64,000 bases of DNA from Marivita sp030148515 (GTDB lineage: Bacteria > Pseudomonadota > Alphaproteobacteria > Rhodobacterales > Rhodobacteraceae), in contig NZ_CP180351.1 of NCBI RefSeq assembly GCF_048006345.1, positions 4,030,001 through 4,094,000 on the forward strand, given 5' to 3'. Below, piece by piece: positions 48,114-56,613 of the stretch (its first letter is position 1; each line of letters opens with the position of its first letter). Made by a program: the position numbers and the translations under genes. The notes beneath the pieces were generated by a model, which was not told the DNA's origin, did not search any database, and was given only the letters and a program-made list of their open reading frames with translations.

Positions 48114-49436
48114 TTACCGGTCGAAGAATGCGGCTGCAGCGTAGGCGGGTGCCAGCAACAAACGGCGCAACGACCCCAATGGGAAACGTTCCGGTGGGGC
48201 CGAGAGAAACGCGGGAAACGGATGGCGGTGTGGACGGCCAATCACAGTGTCCGCCAGTCGCGCACCCAGATAACTGCCCATGGCCACGCCGTTGCCGTGA
48301 TAGCCCATCGCGGCGAAGAGTCCGGGGTGGTCGGGGACAGCACCGGCAAACGGGGTGAGCCTGCGCATCAGGCAGACAAGACCGGACCATTCGTGGGTGA
48401 TCTCGATATTCCGCCATTCTGGGAAGAGCGCGTGAAAGTCTGCGCGAATTTTGCGTGACAGACGTGCTTCGGCATCGGGTGTTGCCCGCAATCCGCCGCG
48501 CATGCCGAAAAGAAAGCGCCCATCGGGCATCAGGCGGAAATAGTGCAGCAGGATGCGGCTGTCATAGCTCATCTGAAGGCTTGTCCAGCCCTGATGGGCT
48601 TGCTCGCTTTGGGTGATTGGGCGGGTGACGATGATCGTGGATTGCACAGGAAGGTAGCGGGCGCGAAGCCAGTCCGGGACATCCTCGGAGGAATAGCCAT
48701 TGGTGGCGAGGATGACCTTGTCGGCGGTGATTGTCCCGGTGGGTGTGGCCACGCGCCATGACGCGCCAGTTCTTGTGATCGACTGTGCCGGGGTTTTCCC
48801 GAACAGACGTGCACCGCCGGATTGCGCGGCGCGGGCCAGTCCTGCGTGATACTTGGCCGGATTCAGAGCAAAGCCGATAGGCGTCGTGATACCGCCATGA
48901 AACGCACCACCGAGGCCGCGCTGGCGGAGTTCTTCGGCTAGGATGATCTCAGGCGTCACACCGTAGATTGCCACGGCATCGTCTGCGCTGGCCCGCAGGT
49001 CCCGCATGGCCTTCGGCGAATGCGCCAAGAGCGTTTCGCCGTCGGAATGTCGGTCTGCGTCAACCTGGTGGTCCGACAGAAGTGCGTCCACATGGTCTAC
49101 CGCGGCGCGTTCGGCCTTGTGCCATGCGATGCGCTCATCATTGCCGAAGCGCTGTGCGAGCAGCGTGCTGCCGAGTTTCGAGCCGCCCAAGCAGCAAAAG
49201 CCTCCATTGCGTCCGGACGCGCCCCAGCCGGGCTGTTCGGCATCAATGACGGTTGTCTCGACACCCGCGTTTGCCAAGGACAATGCCGCGTTCAAACCGG
49301 TAAAGCCGCCGCCGATGATGGCGACCTCGGTTCTGTGGTCGCCGTCAAGCTGCGATTGGGCAGAAGGCGGCGCGGTATCGCGCCACCAGCAGGTGTCAGG
49401 CGTGCGATAGGCCGACGCTTCGTAGATGCGCCTCAT
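48114..49436 (-). CDS. FAD-dependent amine oxidoreductase (PuuB-like)
   Basis: A 440-aa D-amino-acid-oxidase-fold flavoenzyme. FAD-binding VAIIGGGFTGLNAALSLA (about 38-55), GWGASGRNGGFC, and the C-terminal GYHGNGVAMGSYLGARLAD are typical of gamma-glutamylputrescine oxidase-like and glycine/sarcosine oxidase-like enzymes. Its gene follows the polyamine importer operon with 4-nt overlap, so a polyamine or derivative is the likely substrate; no gamma-glutamylputrescine synthetase gene is present in the window. No signal peptide. Confidence 0.85.
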   Translation of the reverse strand: MRRIYEASAYRTPDTCWWRDTAPPSAQSQLDGDHRTEVAIIGGGFTGLNAALSLANAGVETTVIDAEQPGWGASGRNGGFCCLGGSKLGSTLLAQRFGNDERIAWHKAERAAVDHVDALLSDHQVDADRHSDGETLLAHSPKAMRDLRASADDAVAIYGVTPEIILAEELRQRGLGGAFHGGITTPIGFALNPAKYHAGLARAAQSGGARLFGKTPAQSITRTGASWRVATPTGTITADKVILATNGYSSEDVPDWLRARYLPVQSTIIVTRPITQSEQAHQGWTSLQMSYDSRILLHYFRLMPDGRFLFGMRGGLRATPDAEARLSRKIRADFHALFPEWRNIEITHEWSGLVCLMRRLTPFAGAVPDHPGLFAAMGYHGNGVAMGSYLGARLADTVIGRPHRHPFPAFLSAPPERFPLGSLRRLLLAPAYAAAAFFDR

Positions 49437-50251
49437 GCAGGGCGTTCGGCCATGCGCTCGTCTCGGGCCTGTCGGACAGCGGCCTGTTTCGTGATGAGTG
49501 ACGCGGTGATCACACCGATGGTGACAATCGCGATCATGATGGTCGAAAGCGCGTTGATTTCCGGGCTGACGCCGAGGCGGACGGCCGAGAAGATCTTGAT
49601 CGGCAGGGTGGTTGCCGACGGGCCGGTGGTGAAGCTTGCAATCACGAGGTCGTCGAGCGACAGGGTGAAGGCCAAGAGCCAGCCGGAGATCACTGCAGGT
49701 GCGATGATTGGCAGCGTCACCAAGCGGAAGGCCTCAAATGGAGAACAGCCGAGATCCAGCGCCGCCTCTTCCAGAGATTTGTCAAAGGTCACGAGGCGTG
49801 AAGACACGACGACCGACACGTAGCACATGGAGAACGTGGTGTGGGCGAGGACGATTGTCAGGACACCCCGATCCAGCCCGATGCCGATGAACAGCAGCAG
49901 GAGCGACAGACCGGTGATCACCTCGGGCATCACGAGGGGTGCATAGATCATGCCGGAAAACAGCGTGCGGCCTCCAAAGCGTCCACCGCGGACCAGCACA
50001 TAAGCGGCCATCGTGCCCAAGATCGTGGCGATGGTCGAACTCATCACCGCGACCTTTATCGTGACCCACGCCGCGTTCAGGAATTCCTCGTTGCGGATCA
50101 GTTCGCCGTACCACTGGGTCGAGAACCCCGCCCAGACCGTCACGAGCTTGGACGCGTTGAAGCTGTACACCACAAGGATGATCATCGGGATGTAGAGGAA
50201 CGCAAAGCCCAGCGTGAGCGCGGTTGCGTTGAACCAGGAAAACCGTCTCAT
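49433..50251 (-). CDS. Polyamine ABC transporter permease, PotC/PotI type
   Basis: A 272-aa inner-membrane permease with six helices: ALTLGFAFLYIPMIILVVYSFNAS at the N-terminus, IATILGTMAAYVLVRGG and the EAA-type loop SLEEAALDLGCSPFEAFRLVTLP (about 169-191), then FTLSLDDLVIASFTTGP. The start overlaps the PotB-type gene by 4 nt. The N-terminus chosen (50251) matches the family; an earlier in-frame codon lies inside the other gene. Confidence 0.92.
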   Translation of the reverse strand: MRRFSWFNATALTLGFAFLYIPMIILVVYSFNASKLVTVWAGFSTQWYGELIRNEEFLNAAWVTIKVAVMSSTIATILGTMAAYVLVRGGRFGGRTLFSGMIYAPLVMPEVITGLSLLLLFIGIGLDRGVLTIVLAHTTFSMCYVSVVVSSRLVTFDKSLEEAALDLGCSPFEAFRLVTLPIIAPAVISGWLLAFTLSLDDLVIASFTTGPSATTLPIKIFSAVRLGVSPEINALSTIMIAIVTIGVITASLITKQAAVRQARDERMAERPA

Positions 50252-51138
50252 CCTTCGGCCTCCCGCTGTTTCTGCTCGTTGCGCTGGAACAGGATGATAG
50301 GGATCACGAGGATCAAGAGCAGGATCACCGCCACCGCCGAGGCGACGGGCCAGTCGCGGTTGGAGAAGAACTCCTCCCACAGCACTTTACCGATCATCAA
50401 CGTGCCCGAACCACCCAGCAGCGACGGGATCACGAATTCGCCGATCACCGGGATGAAGACAAGGAAACAGCCCGCGATGATACCGTTCTTTGACAGCGGG
50501 ATTGTCACCAGCCAGAAGGCGCTGAGGCGCGAACAGCCAAGGTCTTCTGCGGCCTCGAGAAGGCTGTCATCCAAGCGTTCCAGGGCCGAATAGATCGGCA
50601 GGATCATGAAAGGCAGGTAGGTGTAGACGATGCCGATATAGACGGCGGTGTTGGTGTTCAGGATCGTCAGTGGTTCGTTGATTACGCCAAGCCAGAGCAG
50701 GAACTGGTTCAGCAGGCCTTCGTTCGACAGGATCCCCATCCACGCGTAGACCCTGATCAGGAAGCTGGTCCAGAAGGGCAGGATCACCAGCATGAGCAGC
50801 GTCGGGCGCCATTCGGGGGCGGAGCGTGCCATGGCATAGGCAATCGGATAGCCCACCAGAAGGGTCATTACGGTTGAGGTGAGCGCGATCTGGAGCGAGC
50901 TGAGATAGGCTTTCCAGTAAAGATCGTCGGTGGTCAGGAACCAGAAGTTCTCAAAATCCAATTCGGAAAAGAACGTTCTCAGACCGTCCCATCCCGCAGA
51001 CAGGTCAAGCTGCGGGAAATAGGGAGGGCGGGCAAGTGCGACGTCCGAGAGCGAAATTTTGAGGACGATCGCAAACGGGATCAGAAACAGTGCGACCAGC
51101 CAGAGATAGGGCACCGCGATAAGGATGAAACGGCGCAT
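50248..51138 (-). CDS. Polyamine ABC transporter permease, PotB/PotH type
   Basis: A 296-aa permease. Hydrophobic start PYLWLVALFLIPFAIVLKISLSD, a periplasmic loop, and the EAA motif SLLEAAEDLGCSRLSAFWLVTIPL (about 191-214) with VFIPVIGEFVIPSLLGGSGTLMIGKVLW after it. Partner of the PotC-type protein. The ATPase gene upstream ends 3 bp before this start. Confidence 0.93.
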   Translation of the reverse strand: MRRFILIAVPYLWLVALFLIPFAIVLKISLSDVALARPPYFPQLDLSAGWDGLRTFFSELDFENFWFLTTDDLYWKAYLSSLQIALTSTVMTLLVGYPIAYAMARSAPEWRPTLLMLVILPFWTSFLIRVYAWMGILSNEGLLNQFLLWLGVINEPLTILNTNTAVYIGIVYTYLPFMILPIYSALERLDDSLLEAAEDLGCSRLSAFWLVTIPLSKNGIIAGCFLVFIPVIGEFVIPSLLGGSGTLMIGKVLWEEFFSNRDWPVASAVAVILLLILVIPIILFQRNEQKQREAEG

Positions 51139-51141
51139 CCC

Positions 51142-52266
51142 TCAGCGCTCCAACAGGACACCGGCGGTGTCTGTAAAACTGATCCAGACCTGGTCTTCCC
51201 AGGTGATCTGCCGCCGCGACAAGCGGCGCGTGTTCGCGGTTTGCGCCTTGATGATAAGGCCCGTCGGCAATTCGACGTGATAGGTCGAGATGTTGCCCAG
51301 ATACGCGATATCGAGCACCTTGCCCTGCAGCTTGTTGGCGGCGTCCTGCGGTTCTTCGGTGCTGATGGCGACCTTTTCGGGGCGGATGGCGAAATGGATT
51401 TCCTGTCCGGCGTCGAATTTGGTGGTGGTTGTGCCAATGATGTCCGGCTGGCTTTCTGCCCAATGCGTGGCGACCTTTTCGCCATTGGGCTTGGCGCGGC
51501 CCGAGATGATGTTCACGTCGCCGATAAAGTCGGCCACGTAGACCGAATTCGGTGCCTCGTAGATTTGCGCAGGTGTGGCGACCTGAATAATCTGGCCTTC
51601 ATCCATGACAGCGACGCGGCTTGCCACGGTCATGGCTTCTTCCTGATCGTGGGTTACGATCACGAAGGTGGTGCCGGTCTTTTCCTGAATGTCCATCAGC
51701 TCGAACTGGGTGTCCTGACGCAGCTTCTTGTCGAGCGCGCCGAGCGGTTCATCGAGGAGGAGCAATTTCGGGGCTTTGGCCAAGGAGCGGGCGAGCGCCA
51801 CGCGCTGCCGCTGGCCGCCGGAAATCTGGTGGGGTTTGCGCTTGGCGAATTTGCTCAGGCGCGTGAGGCGCAGCATCTCTTCGACGCGCGCTGCAATGGT
51901 GTCCTTGTCCTTGCCTTCGCGCTTGAGGCCGAAGGCGATGTTTTCCCAGACGCTGAGATGGGGAAACAGGGCGTAGGACTGGAACATCATGTTCACCGCC
52001 CGTTTGTTCGGCGGGATCTTGGCCATGTCCTGACCTGCAATGAAAATCTGGCCTTCCGTCGGTGCCTCGAACCCTGCCAGCATGCGCATCATTGTGGTTT
52101 TGCCGCATCCGGACGGCCCAAGCAGGGCAAAGAATTCCCGGGTGTAGATGTCCTGTGTCAGGTCGTCGATGGCGGTGAAATCACCGAACCGTTTCGTGAC
52201 ATTCTTGAATTGGATGAGCGGTTTCTCGTTGGGGTCTTCCCACGGAGCGAAAACGGTTTGCGACAC
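51142..52266 (-). CDS. Polyamine ABC transporter ATP-binding protein, PotA/PotG type
   Basis: A 374-aa ATPase: Walker A GPSGCGKTT (50-58), Q-loop in MMFQSYALFPHL, signature ISGGQRQRVALARSLA near 147, Walker B LLLLDEPLGALD, and a C-terminal TOBE regulatory domain (about 275-370). I start at GTG 52266, which has GGAGG 8 nt upstream and gives MSQTVFAPWEDPNEKPLI; the open frame upstream to 52329 overlaps noncoding leader. Cotranscribed with binding protein and permeases. Confidence 0.93.
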   Translation of the reverse strand: MSQTVFAPWEDPNEKPLIQFKNVTKRFGDFTAIDDLTQDIYTREFFALLGPSGCGKTTMMRMLAGFEAPTEGQIFIAGQDMAKIPPNKRAVNMMFQSYALFPHLSVWENIAFGLKREGKDKDTIAARVEEMLRLTRLSKFAKRKPHQISGGQRQRVALARSLAKAPKLLLLDEPLGALDKKLRQDTQFELMDIQEKTGTTFVIVTHDQEEAMTVASRVAVMDEGQIIQVATPAQIYEAPNSVYVADFIGDVNIISGRAKPNGEKVATHWAESQPDIIGTTTTKFDAGQEIHFAIRPEKVAISTEEPQDAANKLQGKVLDIAYLGNISTYHVELPTGLIIKAQTANTRRLSRRQITWEDQVWISFTDTAGVLLER

Positions 52267-52335
52267 TTCAGGCACCTCCGAACCAAGACTGGATCCGGCG
52301 GGGAAGCCCCCCGCCGGACAAAAGAGCACGTTCGA

Positions 52336-53421
52336 TCAGGTGCCCGACTTGACCTTGGTCCACATCCGCGTCAGCGACCGCTGTTCGGCAGGCGGGAACG
52401 GTGTTGTGGTGTAGAGCTTTTCGAGTGTTGCGTCGTCCGGATAGATGGCCGTGTCGCCGATGACGTCTTCGTTGAGAAACTCTTTCGAGGCAGCGTTACC
52501 ATTGGCATAGTACACGTAGTTTGACGCCTGCGCCATGTTTTGCGCGTCCATCATGAAGTTCAGGAACACATGGGCGGCCTCGGGATTTGGGGCATCGACC
52601 GGAATGGCCATCTGGTCGAACCACATCAATGCACCCTCAACCGGCGGATTGTAGGCGATATTTATTCCGTTGTTCGCTTCGGATGCACGATCACGTGCAA
52701 TCAGCACATCGCCAGACCAGCCAAACGCGACGCAGATGTCCCCGTTCGCGAGAGCGTTCAAGTATTCCGAACTGTGGAATTTCTGGATGTAGGGACGCAC
52801 GCCCATCAGAACTTCTTCGGCTTTTGCAAGCGCTTCGTCATCCTTGCGGTCGGGGTCGAGGCCTGCATAGGCCAGCGCAGCGGGAACGACTTCGACCGGA
52901 GCGTCCAGGAAGTGTACGCCGCAGGACGCCAGCTTTTCCATGTTTTCTGGATTAAACACGAGGTCGAGCGACGCAATCGGCGCATCCGCGCCAAGAATTT
53001 CGGTCACTTTGTCGACATTTACACCAATCCCGGTCGTGCCCCACATGTAGTTGATCGAGTATTCGTTTCCGGGATCGTACTTGTCAGTACGTGCCGCGAT
53101 AACGTCCCACATGTTGCTGATGTTAGGCAGTTTGGACTTGTCGAGTTTCTGGAACGAGCCTGCTGCGATCTGACGCTGAAGGAACGTCCCGGTCGGTACG
53201 ACGACATCGTAGCCGGATCCGCCTGCCAGCATCTTGGTTTCAAGAAGTTCATTGCTGTCGAACACGTCGTAGATCAGGTCGATGCCGGTTTCTTCCTCGA
53301 ACTTTGTGAGCAGTTCTTCGTCAATGTAGTCAGACCAGTTGTAGACGCGCACTTCCTCTGCGTGGGCGAGTGAGGCGAGAAGTGCTGCACCTGCGGTCAT
53401 CGTCAGCAGATGGATTTTCAT
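52336..53421 (-). CDS. Polyamine-type extracellular solute-binding protein (PotD/PotF family)
   Basis: A 361-aa periplasmic protein with a signal peptide (MKIHLLTMTAGAALLASLAHA). PotD/PotF hallmarks: VRVYNWSDYIDEELLTKFEE (about 24-43), IDLIYDVFDSNELLETKMLAG, YDVVVPTGTFLQRQI, and later GDICVAFGWSGDVLIARDRA and GALMWFDQMAIPVDAPN. Putrescine or spermidine is the likely ligand. First gene of the importer operon; a symmetric 13-bp site lies 47 bp upstream. Confidence 0.93.
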   Translation of the reverse strand: MKIHLLTMTAGAALLASLAHAEEVRVYNWSDYIDEELLTKFEEETGIDLIYDVFDSNELLETKMLAGGSGYDVVVPTGTFLQRQIAAGSFQKLDKSKLPNISNMWDVIAARTDKYDPGNEYSINYMWGTTGIGVNVDKVTEILGADAPIASLDLVFNPENMEKLASCGVHFLDAPVEVVPAALAYAGLDPDRKDDEALAKAEEVLMGVRPYIQKFHSSEYLNALANGDICVAFGWSGDVLIARDRASEANNGINIAYNPPVEGALMWFDQMAIPVDAPNPEAAHVFLNFMMDAQNMAQASNYVYYANGNAASKEFLNEDVIGDTAIYPDDATLEKLYTTTPFPPAEQRSLTRMWTKVKSGT

Positions 53422-53467
53422 GAGGTTCTCCCGTTGATCCCAGGGCAGTTGCAACCCTGTGGATGTA

Positions 53468-53480
53468 AATTTGATCAAAT
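53468..53480. promoter_or_regulatory. GntR-type operator candidate, site 1
   Basis: AATTTGATCAAAT, core ATTTGATCAAAT perfectly symmetric, upstream of the binding-protein gene and 119 bp ahead of the GntR gene. Confidence 0.55.
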
Positions 53481-53599
53481 CTTGCCCGGTCTGGCAATAG
53501 GAGAGATGTTTTCATGGTCGTCAGGAACGTGCAAGATGACTTGTCAGAGGCAGGCAATCGGGCATTCTGCCCAAAGACTCAGCAGTTCGAGAGGTGGCA

Positions 53600-54271
53600 A
53601 TGGCCGGACACACATCGTTGAAGCCAATCGCAGAATCGATCCGTCTGCCGGCGCATGAACTCGTCTATCGTCAATTGCGCGACCAGGTCTTGTTCGGAGA
53701 GTTCGAGCCGGGCCAGCCTGTGACGATTCAGGGATTGACCGAGGCGCTGGGTGTCGGAATGACGCCGGTTCGCGAAGCCCTGCGCCGGCTGACGGCCGAA
53801 GGCGCGCTCGAATTTCTGGGTAACCGCAGAATCGCTGTGCCCGTGCTCAATGCGCAGGCCATCGAGGAATTGAGCATTGCCAGAAAGGCGTTGGAGCCGG
53901 AACTCGCACGGCGCGCTGCGCAACGGGCGGTGCCGACCGACGTGATGCGGTTGGCGGAAATCGATCAGCGTCTGGACGCGGCGATCCGCAGGGGGGATGT
54001 GCATCGCTACCTCGTCGAAAATCACAGCTTCCACGCGCATCTCAATGCTCTGGCGCAGGCGCCTATCCTGACCGAAATGGTGGATCGGCTGTGGCTGCGG
54101 TTCGGTCCGTCGCTGCGTGTCGTCTGTGGCCAATTCGGAACGAGGAACCTCCCGGACCGTCACAAGGATGTGTTGGCTGCCCTAGGGTCAAACAACGGTG
54201 ATGCTGCGGCAGAGGCGATGATGGGCGATGTAGCGCAGGGGATGGAACAAATCCGGCAGGGTCTTGCCTGA
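53600..54271 (+). CDS. GntR family transcriptional regulator (FCD type)
   Basis: A 223-aa regulator. The winged helix-turn-helix covers about 18-80: LPAHELVYRQLRDQVLFGEF, TIQGLTEALGVGMTPVREAL, RRLTAEGALEFLGNRRIAV. The effector domain is an FCD-type helical bundle with metal-binding His candidates in ENHSFHAHLNAL and PDRHKDVL. The ATG at 53600 has GAGAGG 5 nt upstream. It separates the importer operon from the aminotransferase gene and is the obvious local regulator. Confidence 0.88.
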   Translation: MAGHTSLKPIAESIRLPAHELVYRQLRDQVLFGEFEPGQPVTIQGLTEALGVGMTPVREALRRLTAEGALEFLGNRRIAVPVLNAQAIEELSIARKALEPELARRAAQRAVPTDVMRLAEIDQRLDAAIRRGDVHRYLVENHSFHAHLNALAQAPILTEMVDRLWLRFGPSLRVVCGQFGTRNLPDRHKDVLAALGSNNGDAAAEAMMGDVAQGMEQIRQGLA

Positions 54272-54288
54272 TTCGATTGACTCGAAAT

Positions 54289-54301
54289 AATTTGATCATA
54301 T
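54289..54301. promoter_or_regulatory. GntR-type operator candidate, site 2
   Basis: AATTTGATCATAT, identical to site 1 in 12 of 13 positions, 34 bp before the aminotransferase start. Confidence 0.5.
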
Positions 54302-54335
54302 TTTGTCAGCATCCCTCGGAAAAGGATCTGCCCCA

Positions 54336-55739
54336 ATGGTCACCATCACCAATCACATGCCCACAGCCGAACTGCAGGCCCTCGATGCGGCGCATCACAT
54401 GCATCCGTTTACGCATGGTGCAGGGCTTTGCGCAAAAGGCGCGCGTGTCATCACGCGGGCCGATGGCGTGTGGCTGACCGACAGCGACGGTCATCGCATT
54501 CTGGACGGCATGGCGGGCCTTTGGTGTGTCAACATCGGATATGGCCGCAAGGAACTCGCACAGGTTGCCGCGCGGCAGATGGAAGAGCTGCCCTTCTACA
54601 ACACGTTCTTCCAGACCACCCATGTGCCTGCCATTGCGCTTTCGCAAAAACTGGCGGAACTCGCGCCCGAGGGATTCAATCAGGTCTTTTTCGCCGGGTC
54701 CGGGTCAGAGGCGAATGACACCAACCTGCGGATGGTGCGCACCTACTGGGCTGAAAAAGGCCAGCCGGACCGGAACATCGTGATCTCGCGGTGGAACGCC
54801 TATCACGGCTCGTCCGTCGGCTCAGGGTCATTGGGGGGCATGAAGGGCATGCACATGCAGGGCGGTCTGCCGATCCCCAACATCCACCATATCGACCAGC
54901 CGAACTGGTGGGCCGAAGGGGGTGACATGACACCCGAGGAATTCGGGCTCGAGCGCGCACGTCAGCTTGAAGCGGCAATTGACGAACTGGGCCCGGAGCG
55001 GGTTGCGGCCTTTATCGCTGAACCGGTGCAGGGTGCGGGTGGCGTGATCGTTCCGCCCGAAACCTATTGGCCGGAAATTCAACGCATCGTTGACAAATAC
55101 GGCATCCTCTTGATCGCGGACGAGGTGATCTGCGGCTTCGGGCGCACGGGCAATTGGTTCGGATCGCAGACCATGAACATCCGCCCGCACATCATGACCA
55201 TCGCGAAGGGGCTTAGCTCGGGGTATCAGCCGATTGGTGGCTCGCTGATTTGTGACGAGGTGGCCGAGGTCATCAACAACGTCGAATTCAACCACGGTTA
55301 CACCTATTCCGGCCACCCGGTCGCCTGTGCCGTGGCGTTGGAGAACCTCCGGATTCTGGACGAGGAAGGCATCGTGACCCGCGTGCGCGAACAGACTGCG
55401 CCGTACCTCAAGGAAAAGTTCGAATCCCTGACCGAGCATCCACTTGTGGGTGAGGCCAAGATCGTTGGTATGATGGGGTCAATTGCCCTGACGCCGGACA
55501 AGTCCTCGCGTGCTGCCTTCGAAGCGGAGGCCGGGACTGTGGGCTTTGTCTGCCGGGAACGGTGCTTTGCGAATAACCTGATCATGCGCCATGTCGGCGA
55601 CCGGATGATCATCTCTCCGCCGCTGGTGATTTCGCATGACGAGATCGACACCCTTATCGAACGGGCGTGGCAGTCGCTGGACGAATGTCATGTGCGGTTG
55701 AAGGATGAGGGCCTGATGAAGGCTCGCGTGGCGAGTTAG
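54336..55739 (+). CDS. Class III aminotransferase, putrescine/diamine type
   Basis: A 467-aa PLP enzyme. Cofactor lysine Lys 291 in TIAKGLSSGYQP, ADEVICGFGRTG (261-272), GSGSEANDTNLRMVR (121-135) and HGYTYSGHPVACAVA are conserved. The closest functional types are SpuC-like putrescine-pyruvate and omega-amino acid-pyruvate aminotransferases. Location in the polyamine locus favours a diamine. ATG 54336 follows AAAGGA; an upstream TTG (54303) is less likely. Confidence 0.9.
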   Translation: MVTITNHMPTAELQALDAAHHMHPFTHGAGLCAKGARVITRADGVWLTDSDGHRILDGMAGLWCVNIGYGRKELAQVAARQMEELPFYNTFFQTTHVPAIALSQKLAELAPEGFNQVFFAGSGSEANDTNLRMVRTYWAEKGQPDRNIVISRWNAYHGSSVGSGSLGGMKGMHMQGGLPIPNIHHIDQPNWWAEGGDMTPEEFGLERARQLEAAIDELGPERVAAFIAEPVQGAGGVIVPPETYWPEIQRIVDKYGILLIADEVICGFGRTGNWFGSQTMNIRPHIMTIAKGLSSGYQPIGGSLICDEVAEVINNVEFNHGYTYSGHPVACAVALENLRILDEEGIVTRVREQTAPYLKEKFESLTEHPLVGEAKIVGMMGSIALTPDKSSRAAFEAEAGTVGFVCRERCFANNLIMRHVGDRMIISPPLVISHDEIDTLIERAWQSLDECHVRLKDEGLMKARVAS

Positions 55740-55743
55740 GGGC

Positions 55744-55789
55744 GCGAAACCATCGATGGTTTCGCTGAAGTGCGTCGAAGCATTTCAGC
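55744..55789. repeat. Two tandem overlapping palindromes
   Basis: P1 GCGAAACCATC/GATGGTTTCGC (55744-55765, perfect, 22 bp). P2 GCTGAAGTGC/GCATTTCAGC around GTCGAA (55764-55789, one G-T pair). They share GC and centres are 22 bp apart, as at 9829. They separate the convergent aminotransferase and FadR genes; P2 includes the end of the FadR gene (stop at 55785). Confidence 0.78.
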
Positions 55790-56555
55790 CTTTGGCAAGC
55801 GTGTGCTCGTATCTCCGCCGCGCCACCGCCTCATGCGCCTCTGCCTTGCGGTTGTCCGCGAGGCAGGATTCCACATAGGTCAGGTGATCCACCACAGCCT
55901 TGCGCGCTGCTTCGGGGTCCCGCGCCTGAAGGGCGTCGTTGATGGCGCGGTGCTGGTCCAGCAGGGTTACGCGGGTTGTCTTTTGCCGGAACACGATCTG
56001 CCGATTGTAGAACACGCCCTCGCGCAGAAGCTGGTACATGGACCGCATCATATGGAGCATGATGACGTTGTGGCTGGCTTCTATGATGCTGAGGTGAAAT
56101 TCCGCATCCAATGCCGCCTCGTCCGCGGGATTGCGCTTTTGGTGTGCGGCCTCCATGCGCTCGAACACCGTATTGATGACCTTGAGGTCTGTGTCTGATG
56201 CCAGACGCGCCGCGCGTTCGGCTGCCAGCCCCTCCATGTCACGACGGAAGGACAGGTAGTCGAATACTGCCTCGTCATGGTTGGCAAACAGCTGGATCAG
56301 CGCGTCTGAAAAGGCGGAGCCCAGAACATCGGCCACATAGACCCCGGCCCCGGCGCGGCTGGTAAGGAGACCACGCTCCGACAGGTCAGCGATGGATTCC
56401 CGCAGTGACGGGCGCGAGACATTCAGCCGTTCTGCCAGTTCCCGTTCGGATGGCAGGCGCTCACCCGGCCGCAGGATACCCTGTAGGATCAGCTTTTCGA
56501 TCTGGCGGGTGACCGAGGTAGACAGTTTTTCCGGGGTGACAGGCTGAAAGGGCAT
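55785..56555 (-). CDS. FadR-subfamily GntR transcriptional regulator
   Basis: A 256-aa regulator: HTH at about 12-75 (RQIEKLILQGILRPGERLPS, ELAERLNVSRPSLRESIADL) followed by an FCD domain with metal-ligand pattern DAEFHLSIIEASHN and DQHRAINDALQARD. The FadR/PdhR/LldR subfamily senses organic acids. A 25-bp inverted repeat just upstream is a probable autoregulatory operator. Its target genes are not evident; the neighbours are moaE and the convergent aminotransferase. Confidence 0.9.
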   Translation of the reverse strand: MPFQPVTPEKLSTSVTRQIEKLILQGILRPGERLPSERELAERLNVSRPSLRESIADLSERGLLTSRAGAGVYVADVLGSAFSDALIQLFANHDEAVFDYLSFRRDMEGLAAERAARLASDTDLKVINTVFERMEAAHQKRNPADEAALDAEFHLSIIEASHNVIMLHMMRSMYQLLREGVFYNRQIVFRQKTTRVTLLDQHRAINDALQARDPEAARKAVVDHLTYVESCLADNRKAEAHEAVARRRYEHTLAKG

Positions 56556-56573
56556 GATGCTCGTGGCTGGTTG

Positions 56574-56598
56574 AATTGGTCAAATCATATGACCGATT
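56574..56598. promoter_or_regulatory. Inverted repeat, probable FadR-type operator
   Basis: AATTGGTCA-AATCATA-TGACCGATT (8 of 9 arm positions pair), 18 bp before the FadR-type start. TGGTC...GACC fits the GntR/FadR operator style. Confidence 0.5.
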
Positions 56599-56613
56599 TG
56601 CACAGCGGACAAG

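Noticed and set aside
53514..53621. 35-aa ORF with a GGAGAG site overlapping the start of the GntR gene
   Set aside because: Possible leader peptide, but composition is unremarkable and the overlap alone is weak evidence.
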